Of a DNA stretch of 64,000 nt, positions 57,616 through 64,000 are shown piece by piece. The stretch covers positions 2,480,001 to 2,544,000 of the forward strand of contig NZ_CP090366.1 of assembly GCF_021432085.1 (NCBI RefSeq), read 5' to 3'. The notes below the pieces were generated by a model that searched no databases, was not told where the DNA came from, and was given only the letters and a program-made list of their open reading frames with translations. The translations under genes and the position numbers were made by a program. Within the stretch, counting starts at the first letter, position 1, and every line of letters begins with the position of its first letter. This DNA comes from Stutzerimonas kunmingensis (GTDB lineage: Bacteria; Pseudomonadota; Gammaproteobacteria; Pseudomonadales; Pseudomonadaceae).

Positions 57616-57725
57616 GGCGCATCGCATAATCCGCCGTTATGTTACGCCTGCCCTACGGGCTGCGCTGGCCGTGTGATAGTCCCAGCGCACCGGCTCAACA
57701 TAACGCCGAACCTCAATTATGCGAA
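57616..57725. other. attR: Phage attachment hairpin at the right chromosome junction
   Basis: The same forked-hairpin sequence as at 54524-54633, ending in TTATGCGAA (57717-57725). After it comes the chromosome (ATACGACTT). Joining 48415-48431 to 57717 onward would restore a simple dif site, ATTTAACATAA-TATAGA-TTATGCGAAAT, so this marks the exact right border. Confidence 0.82.
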
Positions 57726-57799
57726 ATACGACTTACGCCTTAGGCGTTACCCACCACCAGATCACCTCCAGCTTTTCGCATCAATATCTCCAAAGCACT

Positions 57800-58735
57800 T
57801 CAGCTCTCAGGTGAATCCTCTGCCTGCGCATGCTGGCTGTTCGGCTGATTAGTTTCCGCATTTCGAAACGCCGAGCGAAATTCGCTGGGTTTGAGTCCGG
57901 TCTGCTTGCGAAAGAAACGGCTGAAGTATGCCGCGTCGTCGAACCCCAGGTCGCGGGCGATCTGCTGGATGTCGAGCGTGGTATACGCCAGCTGACGCTG
58001 TGCTTCGCGAACGACTCGCTCGTTGATGATCGCAGTCGGTGATTCACCCAGACCTTCGCGGGTGGCTCGGCCCAGTGTGGCTGGCGTGATTCCCAGCGCT
58101 TCGGCGTACAGACCAAGCGGCCAATGCTGTCTGAAATGCGTGTCGACCAACTCGCGAAACTGAATCAGCAGCTGGGACCGCCTGCTATTGGCTGGGCGAC
58201 CGCTCGGCACTGGCTGTTCCAGCCGGACGACATGTACGAGTAACGCGAGCAACAATGCGTGCCCCGCGGCGACATTGCCGCGTTCCTGACCGTGCGCTTC
58301 CGCCTGGATCAGCTGGATCAGCGGCCATATCGGCTCTTCGCCGTCTGCATCCCACGGCAGCGGCACCACTGCCGGACGTTGCATCAAGGCCAGCAGGTCA
58401 CTGGACAAAATCCGCGCCATCGACTCCAGCGGTCGCTGTGCTGCCGTGATGACCGGCCCGTCGGTTTCGGGACTGTAGCGAAAGGCATGCACGGTGCGCT
58501 GCGGCAGCAGGATCAGGCACGGCGCACGGAAGCCCATTCGGCTGTTCTCCAGGAAAACTTCGCCCTCGCCACTTCGTACATAGACGATCTGCAACAGTGA
58601 GTCATGCTGATGCGGCTTGATTTCGCGCTGATGCATGTCGCCGCGTTCGTTGATCCATTCCAGATGCAACAGGTCCTGCCATACGGGCAATGCAGCCTGG
58701 CCGTACAAGGCGTAGTTGGGAATGCGTTTGCTCAT
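57800..58735 (-). CDS. AraC/PobR-type transcription regulator
   Basis: The protein is 311 residues with an N-terminal cupin-like sensing part (EIKPHQHDSLLQIVYVRSG) and two C-terminal helix-turn-helix motifs (YAEALGITPATLGRAT and QQIARDLGFDDAAYFSRFFR). It is divergent from the aae-type efflux operon 165 bp away and probably controls it in response to an aromatic acid. The gap holds CACTA/TAGTG around 58776-58793, a possible binding site. Confidence 0.85.
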   Translation of the reverse strand: MSKRIPNYALYGQAALPVWQDLLHLEWINERGDMHQREIKPHQHDSLLQIVYVRSGEGEVFLENSRMGFRAPCLILLPQRTVHAFRYSPETDGPVITAAQRPLESMARILSSDLLALMQRPAVVPLPWDADGEEPIWPLIQLIQAEAHGQERGNVAAGHALLLALLVHVVRLEQPVPSGRPANSRRSQLLIQFRELVDTHFRQHWPLGLYAEALGITPATLGRATREGLGESPTAIINERVVREAQRQLAYTTLDIQQIARDLGFDDAAYFSRFFRKQTGLKPSEFRSAFRNAETNQPNSQHAQAEDSPES

Positions 58736-58900
58736 GAATTCCTGCCGTGGTGCCGGTATCCGGCGCGGAAAAATGCACTAATCGTCCTAGTGGTTGTTCA
58801 GTCTGTCATACGTCTTTGACGTTAAATGTAACCATCTGTGTTGCAGTGTGACGGCCGCGCCCTCTCCCGCCCTTGGTCCACGCCCCAAAAAACGAACTCT

Positions 58901-60967
58901 ATGAATATGCCAACCTGGCGCGAATGGCTGTTTTCGGCCAAGGCGCTGATTGCCGCCCTGCTTGCGCTGTACATCGCACTGGCGATACCGCTGGAAAACC
59001 CTTACTGGGCCATGGCCTCGGTTTACGTCGTGTCGCATCCGTTGTCCGGGGCGACACGTTCAAAGGCGATCTATCGCGCGCTGGGCACGCTGCTCGGTGC
59101 AGCCGCATCGGTCGTGCTTCTGCCAACGTTCGCTCAGCAACCGGTGATGCTCAGCCTGACGATCTCGCTGTGGATTGGCGCCCTGCTCTTTCTCTCATTG
59201 CTGGACCGCTCGCCACGCAGTTACATCTATCTACTCGCCGCCTATACGGTGCCGCTGATCAGTCTCGCCGAGGTCAATCACCCATCGACCATCTTCGATG
59301 TCGCCCTGGCGCGTTCCGAGGAGATTCTGCTCGGTATCGTCTGCGCCAGCGTGGTGAACGCTGTGCTGTTTCCCAGCCGCATCGCCCCGACCCTCGCGGC
59401 GAAGATGCACCTGCTGTTGCGTGATGGGCGCGGTGCCGTCAGCCGGATGCTCAATACCCAGCACCTGGGCGAAGCCGACCAACGTGCGCTGAATGGGCTG
59501 CTGGTAGATGTGATGGGGTTGGATGCAATGATCAGCCATCTGAGCCACGACAATAGCAGTCATCTCTCCACCGTCCATGCTCGCGAATTTCGCGCGCGCA
59601 TGGCGATGTTGATGCCGCAGCTGATCTCCACCGCGGACTCGCTACACCGGCTTCAAACCGAGCTACAGGGCTTGCTGCCGGAACTGGTGGATTACCTGCA
59701 GGAGGTGGATCGCTGGATTCAGTCCGATGCCGAGGCTGGGCACGGCGATCATTTGCGCGAACGCAGCCTGCAGCTGGCAGCCAGGCTGGGCGACAGCCAT
59801 CCGGCGCATGCTCTGGCGATCGACAGTGGCCTGCGCCAGCTGCGCGCGTTGATCGACCTGTGGCAGGACTGCCTCGACCTCTACCAGCAGTTTCATGAGG
59901 GCCATCCCGAGGCGGCACCGACGCTGCGCTATCACGTACAGCAACTGGTCGGCGGGCCACGCCACTATGACTACGGCCTACTGGCATTCACCGCGGCTTC
60001 GGTAGCGTTGTCGGTATTCTGCCTGAGCATGCTGTGGTTCGTTTCCGGTTGGGAGCACGGCTATAGCGGCGTGTTCATCGCCGCGGTGGCAGGCTGCTTC
60101 TTCGCCAGTCAGGACAATCCGGCGCCGTTCATCAAGTCGTTTCTGGTCGCCACGCTGATCTCCTCCACCGCCGCTGGCATTTACCTATTCGCGTTGATGC
60201 CCAACGTGCACGATTTCGGCAGCCTGGCCATCCTGCTCGCCGTGCCGCTGCTGTTGCTCGGCACCCTCGCCGGTCGACCGCAACACGCCGGGACAGTGAT
60301 CGTGATTGCGGTGCAGACGATCTCCAACATCACCCTTCAGGACAGCTACCGCGCCGATTTTCAGCTGTTTGCCGACATCGCTCTGTCCACTGCGCTGGGC
60401 GTGCTCTTCGCCTTCGTCTGGGCCCGCCTGACCCGGCCGTTCGGTACGCTCTGGGCTGCGCGGCGATTGGTACGCCACGGCTGGCTGAGCCTGGCGGCGC
60501 TGGCAGACCTGCGACGTTGGCGCAACGAAGCCGATGATGCCTCGAGTTTCATCGACCGTATCGCCCAGGTGCTGCCACGCCTGGCTCAGCTGGATGACGA
60601 TCGCCTGGCGCTGAATGACGCCACGCGCGAGCTGCGCGTCGGTTTTCGTCTGCTGGAACTGCGTGAACTGCGGCCGGCGTCCGCCATCGAGCAGAAGCTG
60701 GAGCCGGTGCTGAGCATGATCCGCGCGCATTTCCTTGCGTGCGCCACCGCGCGTAGCCAACTTCCGGCACCGGAGCCCTTACACGACGCCCTCGAGGCCG
60801 CATTGCAGGATCTGCAGCGCGATGCTTCGCCCAGCGCACACCAGGCGGCGCAGGTGGTGCACGGCTTGCGACTGGCGCTTTTCGCCGACGCATCGGCGAG
60901 CGTGCGTGCCGCACCGGGAGGCCCGCCACCCGAAGCCGGCCTCTCCCACGCTGGAGCGCACGCATGA
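58901..60967 (+). CDS. aaeB: FUSC-family aromatic acid efflux pump, AaeB type
   Basis: The protein is 688 residues with two blocks of about six membrane helices (NPYWAMASVYVVSHPLSG in the first, LLAFTAASVALSVFCLSM in the second) separated by cytoplasmic helical parts, the usual AaeB/FUSC layout. It should export aromatic carboxylic acids with the adaptor encoded downstream. ATG 58901 is chosen by fit; the ribosome site is weak. Overlaps the DUF1656 gene by four bases. Confidence 0.86.
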   Translation: MNMPTWREWLFSAKALIAALLALYIALAIPLENPYWAMASVYVVSHPLSGATRSKAIYRALGTLLGAAASVVLLPTFAQQPVMLSLTISLWIGALLFLSLLDRSPRSYIYLLAAYTVPLISLAEVNHPSTIFDVALARSEEILLGIVCASVVNAVLFPSRIAPTLAAKMHLLLRDGRGAVSRMLNTQHLGEADQRALNGLLVDVMGLDAMISHLSHDNSSHLSTVHAREFRARMAMLMPQLISTADSLHRLQTELQGLLPELVDYLQEVDRWIQSDAEAGHGDHLRERSLQLAARLGDSHPAHALAIDSGLRQLRALIDLWQDCLDLYQQFHEGHPEAAPTLRYHVQQLVGGPRHYDYGLLAFTAASVALSVFCLSMLWFVSGWEHGYSGVFIAAVAGCFFASQDNPAPFIKSFLVATLISSTAAGIYLFALMPNVHDFGSLAILLAVPLLLLGTLAGRPQHAGTVIVIAVQTISNITLQDSYRADFQLFADIALSTALGVLFAFVWARLTRPFGTLWAARRLVRHGWLSLAALADLRRWRNEADDASSFIDRIAQVLPRLAQLDDDRLALNDATRELRVGFRLLELRELRPASAIEQKLEPVLSMIRAHFLACATARSQLPAPEPLHDALEAALQDLQRDASPSAHQAAQVVHGLRLALFADASASVRAAPGGPPPEAGLSHAGAHA

Positions 60968-61167
60968 CCGGTCACCTCGATGTGTACGGCGTCTATGTGC
61001 CGGTCCTGCTGGTCGCCATGCTGGCCGCCTACGGCGTCAAGAGCCTGCTCGCCTCCGCGCTGCAGCGTGCCGGTTTCTACCGTTGGGTCTGGCATCCGCC
61101 GCTGTTTAACCTCGCCCTGTACATCATCGTGCTCGGGGCCCTGTTCAATCTCCTACCCCGGATGTGA
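60964..61167 (+). CDS. aaeX: DUF1656 (AaeX-type) small membrane protein
   Basis: The protein is 67 residues with two membrane helices (YVPVLLVAMLAAYGVKSLL and PLFNLALYIIVLGALFNLL). Such proteins accompany AaeA/AaeB pumps; their exact role is unknown. Start overlaps aaeB (ATGA). Confidence 0.85.
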   Translation: MTGHLDVYGVYVPVLLVAMLAAYGVKSLLASALQRAGFYRWVWHPPLFNLALYIIVLGALFNLLPRM

Positions 61168-61170
61168 ATC

Positions 61171-62070
61171 GTGAAGAAATGGATACCCGCCGCCGGCTCG
61201 GTGCTGCTGACCTTGCTGGCGGTTGTCATCGCCGTCGTCGTCAGCCTGCACCTGTGGGATTACTACATGGAGGCGCCCTGGACCCGCGACGGCCACGTGC
61301 ACGCCGACATCATTCAGGTCGCACCGGATGTTTCCGGGCTGGTGACCGAACTGCACGTGCGCGACAACCAGAAGGTCAGCCGCGGCCAGGTGTTGTTCGT
61401 AATCGATCAGGCACGCTTCGAGCTGGCCGTCGAAGAAGCCCGTGCCGCGGTGGTCGAGCGCCGCGCGCAGCTGGACCAGGCGCAACGCGAAGCCAAGCGC
61501 AATCGGGTGCTGAAAGACCTGATCGCTGCGGAAACCGTGGAGATTGGCGACACCCAGGTCAAGCGCGCCGCTGCCGCCCTAGCCACGGCTGAAGCAACCC
61601 TCGGCGTGGCGCGTCTGGATCTCGAACGCACCACCGTGCTCAGCCCGGTGGATGGCTATCTCGGTGATCAGACAATGCGCGTGGGCGATTACGTAAAAAC
61701 CGGTACGCCGGTACTGTCGATCGTCGACACCGATTCACTGCGTGTCGAAGGCTACTTCGAAGAAACCAAGCTGCACGCCATCGAGATCGGGCAGCCGGTG
61801 GACATCCGCATCATGGGCGAAGCGCAGCATCTGCGCGGCCATGTGCAGAGCATCGCCGCAGGCATCGAGGATCGCGACCGAGTGCGCGGCAACTCGCTGC
61901 TGCCGAATATCGACCCGAGTTTCAACTGGGTGCGCCTGGCGCAGCGAATTCCGGTTCGCGTGGTGTTGGACGAAGGCCAGCAGAGCGACATCCGCCTGGT
62001 GGTCGGCCGTACCGCGACGCTGTCCGTGCTGCCGTGGCCGCGCGACACATCGGCGACGGTCAGCCAATGA
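61171..62070 (+). CDS. aaeA: HlyD-family periplasmic adaptor, AaeA type
   Basis: The protein is 299 residues: an N-terminal anchor helix, the motif YMEAPWTRDGHVHADIIQVA, a biotinyl-lipoyl-like domain with a coiled-coil hairpin, and a beta barrel (SLRVEGYFEETKLHAIEIGQ). It links the inner membrane pump to an outer membrane channel. The start is GTG 61171, three bases after the DUF1656 stop. Confidence 0.9.
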   Translation: MKKWIPAAGSVLLTLLAVVIAVVVSLHLWDYYMEAPWTRDGHVHADIIQVAPDVSGLVTELHVRDNQKVSRGQVLFVIDQARFELAVEEARAAVVERRAQLDQAQREAKRNRVLKDLIAAETVEIGDTQVKRAAAALATAEATLGVARLDLERTTVLSPVDGYLGDQTMRVGDYVKTGTPVLSIVDTDSLRVEGYFEETKLHAIEIGQPVDIRIMGEAQHLRGHVQSIAAGIEDRDRVRGNSLLPNIDPSFNWVRLAQRIPVRVVLDEGQQSDIRLVVGRTATLSVLPWPRDTSATVSQ

Positions 62071-63539
62071 GTCGCGCGGCATACGCACTGCCGTTCGCGC
62101 TGACTGCGCTGCTCGCGGCATGCAGCGCGGTGGGCCCGGACTACCGCGTGCCAGACCAAGCCGTGGCCTTGCAGGCTGCTGCGCAGAAACCCTTCGATCT
62201 GGCCGGCAACGAGCGGGTCGAACAGGCGCCGCTGCCGGACGACTGGTGGCAGCTCTATGACGACCCGACGCTCGACCAGCTGGTGAGTGAAGCCCTGATC
62301 GGCAATGCCGACGTGCGCCAGGCGTATCACAACCTGCGTCGCGCCTATGAAGGCTTCCAGATGGCGCACCACGCGCAGGAGGTCGTGGTCGGCGGCAACG
62401 GCTCGGTTGCACGCGGCCAGCTGTCCAGCGAAGCCCTGGCCCTGGAGGAAAAACTTCCAGTGATGAACCTCGCCGACGCCGGCCTCAGCGTGGGTTACCA
62501 GCTCGATCTGTTCGGTCAGCTGCATCGCGCTGCGGAAGCAGCGGGAGCCGATGCCGACGCCAGTGCGGCGCTGCTCGACACGGCCCGCATAACTGCAGTG
62601 GCCGGGGTGGTACGCAGCTACATGACAGCCTGTCATGCCAGCGAGGAGCGGACGATAGCGGAGCATTCACTGGCGATTCAGCAGCAACAGCTGGATGTCG
62701 CAAAGCGCCTGTTCGTGGGCGGTCGTGGCAGCGAAGTCGATGTGGCCCGCGCCCGCGCCCAGCTGGAGGCTCTGCGTGCCGAGTTGCCGCCATTCGAAGC
62801 GAAGAAGGCAGCCGCGTTGTATCAGCTCGCCGCCCTGCTCGGCCGCACGCCCGGAGCCCTTCCCGAGACGGTTACCGCCTGCAGTCACGCACCGCAGCTG
62901 CGCCAGGCGATTCCGTTGGGTGATGGCACCGCCCTGCTCAAGCGCCGCCCGGACATCCGGGCGGCCGAGCGCGCACTCGCCTCCGCTACGGCACAGATCG
63001 GCGTCGCCACGGCGATGATGTATCCGCAGGTCAGTCTCGGCGCTGCGGCCGGTTACACCGGAATGCTCGAACACCTCGGTAATCCGGTAACCCGTCGCTG
63101 GGAATTCGGCCCGTCGCTCAGCTGGCATTTTCCGACCCAGGTCGATCGCGCGCGCGTTCGCGCCACCGAGGCCGGAGCCGCTGCCGCCCTCGCCCGCTTC
63201 GACGGAGTTGTGCTCGACGCACTGCGGGAAACCCAGACCCTGCTCACGCACTACGCTCACGACCTGCATCGTAACCAAGCGCTGCGCGAAGCGCGCGATG
63301 CCGCGCGAGACGCCGCGGACCACACGCGCCGGTTGTACCAGGAAGGACGACTGGCCTATCTCGACAGCCTCGACGCCGAGCGCACCCTCGCAACGGCCGA
63401 AGCCGCCCTGGCGGCGTCCCAAGCCCAACTGTCGCAAGACCAGGTGAACCTGTTCCTCGCGCTGGGCGGCGGCTGGCAAGGCACGCAAACCGCATCGGCG
63501 CACGCTGAAAATCCATCGCCGGGCGTGCCTGGCCAATAA
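62067..63539 (+). CDS. NodT-family outer membrane efflux lipoprotein
   Basis: The protein is 490 residues with a lipoprotein signal (LTALLAACSAVGPDY; lipid-bearing Cys in LAAC) and two TolC-like repeats (YDDPTLDQLVSEALIGNADVR in the first). It gives the pump its outer membrane channel. ATG 62067 overlaps the aaeA stop (ATGA), so four genes form one operon. Confidence 0.9.
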   Translation: MSRAAYALPFALTALLAACSAVGPDYRVPDQAVALQAAAQKPFDLAGNERVEQAPLPDDWWQLYDDPTLDQLVSEALIGNADVRQAYHNLRRAYEGFQMAHHAQEVVVGGNGSVARGQLSSEALALEEKLPVMNLADAGLSVGYQLDLFGQLHRAAEAAGADADASAALLDTARITAVAGVVRSYMTACHASEERTIAEHSLAIQQQQLDVAKRLFVGGRGSEVDVARARAQLEALRAELPPFEAKKAAALYQLAALLGRTPGALPETVTACSHAPQLRQAIPLGDGTALLKRRPDIRAAERALASATAQIGVATAMMYPQVSLGAAAGYTGMLEHLGNPVTRRWEFGPSLSWHFPTQVDRARVRATEAGAAAALARFDGVVLDALRETQTLLTHYAHDLHRNQALREARDAARDAADHTRRLYQEGRLAYLDSLDAERTLATAEAALAASQAQLSQDQVNLFLALGGGWQGTQTASAHAENPSPGVPGQ

Positions 63540-63558
63540 CCCACAGAGGCCTTACTCG

Positions 63559-64000
63559 ATGGACATGCTGCAAGCGATGCGGGTATTCGTCCGGGTAGTC
63601 GACGCCGGCAGCTTCACCGCCGCGGCGAAGCTGACCGACACATCCACCGCGCAGGTTTCCCGCCTGGTGGCGGAGCTGGAGAACCACCTCCACGCGCGCC
63701 TGCTCAACCGCACCACACGGCGGTTGGCGCTGACCGAGGTCGGCGTACGTTTTCTCGAACGATCGCGCGAGATCCTGGCACAGCTGGACCAGGCACAGGA
63801 GGAAGCCTGCGGGGCCCATCTGACCCCGCGCGGGCGCCTGCGCGTGCACTCGACGACGGGTCTGGGCATCCAGCTGCTGGCAGGGCTGGCTGGAAGATAC
63901 GGTGAGCGCTACCCCGAAGTTAGCCTCGACCTGACCCTTTCGCAACACCAGCCCGATCTGCTGGAAGCTGGACTCGACGTCATCATCACGCTTTCCCGCG
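63559..64000 (+). CDS. LysR-family transcription regulator (3' end outside window)
   Basis: The visible 147 residues include the N-terminal winged helix-turn-helix (MRVFVRVVDAGSFTAAAKLT, TAQVSRLVAELENHL) and the start of the effector domain. ATG 63559 follows GAGG and lies 19 bp after the efflux operon on the same strand. It may respond to an effector linked to the pump; the target genes are not visible. Confidence 0.88.
   Translation, partial: MDMLQAMRVFVRVVDAGSFTAAAKLTDTSTAQVSRLVAELENHLHARLLNRTTRRLALTEVGVRFLERSREILAQLDQAQEEACGAHLTPRGRLRVHSTTGLGIQLLAGLAGRYGERYPEVSLDLTLSQHQPDLLEAGLDVIITLSR

Larger units (their letters stand above)
54625..57716 (-). mobile_element. Satellite-like inovirus element 2 (3.1 kb with IS, about 1.8 kb without)
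   Basis: Bounded by TTATGCGAA at both ends, it holds the N-terminal half of the replication gene, the intact repressor, the hairpin region, the zinc-ribbon and 85-residue genes and its own attachment hairpin, but no coat or assembly genes. This layout is like RS1 of CTXphi in reduced form. An IS3-family element sits inside it. Confidence 0.75.
55079..57725. repeat. 1.3-kb direct repeat, copy 2 (interrupted by IS3)
   Basis: Matches 53299-54633 apart from the IS, one base in the repressor gene and a 3-base deletion. The near identity means the two elements are closely related and joined recently. Confidence 0.9.

Overview
The window is high-GC gammaproteobacterial chromosome. Gene content and order point to the Pseudomonas stutzeri (Stutzerimonas) group: pqqBCDE-pqqH-ercA-ercS, gacA-uvrC-pgsA-tRNA-Gly-tRNA-Cys, galU-VOC-gor, a FAN1-type nuclease gene, and a XerCD dif site of the Pseudomonas type. 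The species is inferred from gene order and protein likeness, not from a search.

Layout. 1-8.1 kb: PQQ cofactor synthesis, then the ErcA alcohol dehydrogenase and ErcS-type hybrid kinase. 8.2-15.3 kb: a czc/cus-type metal efflux operon (small periplasmic protein, CzcC, CzcB with a fused CusF domain, CzcA) and a convergent ZIP-like membrane protein. 15.4-18.8 kb: gacA, uvrC, pgsA and two tRNAs closed by a strong terminator. 19.4-28.9 kb: a divergent arsenic cluster. The left arm holds arsO, acr3, an ArsP-like permease interrupted by one stop codon, and a thioredoxin-like protein. The right arm holds arsC-like, arsR, arsC, arsH, a dual-specificity phosphatase, a YnfA-like protein, GAPDH and arsJ; GAPDH and ArsJ form the known 1-arseno-3-phosphoglycerate export pair. 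28.9-37.6 kb: a porin, a RES/Xre toxin-antitoxin pair, tRNA-Leu, an Fe-S helicase and FAN1 nuclease operon behind a LexA-like box, and hemN. 37.8-48.3 kb: a chemoreceptor with a periplasmic c-heme motif, galU, a VOC protein, gor, a copper chaperone, a sialidase-like/membrane protein/phosphoglycerol-transferase cluster and dgkA.

48.4-57.7 kb: filamentous-phage (inovirus) DNA integrated at the chromosomal dif site. Two elements lie in tandem. Element 1 (about 6.2 kb) has the capsid and assembly genes (44-residue major coat, pIII/TspB-like, DUF2523/pVI-like, Zot, a small protein at the ssDNA-binding-protein position). Element 2 (about 1.8 kb without its IS) has only a repressor-like gene, half a replication gene, two small genes and an attachment site, like a minimal RS1-type satellite. 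Each element ends in a sequence that can fold as single-stranded DNA into a forked hairpin made of two inverted dif-like half-site pairs, the design known for CTXphi attP. The elements share a 1.3 kb near-identical repeat. The replication gene is split: element 1 keeps the C-terminal part and element 2 the N-terminal part. Zot, the DUF2523 gene and one repressor copy carry in-frame stops, and an IS3-family element with a 3-bp target duplication sits in the second repeat.

57.8-64 kb: an AraC-type regulator divergent from an aaeB/aaeX/aaeA/NodT-type efflux operon, followed by a LysR-type regulator cut off by the window end.
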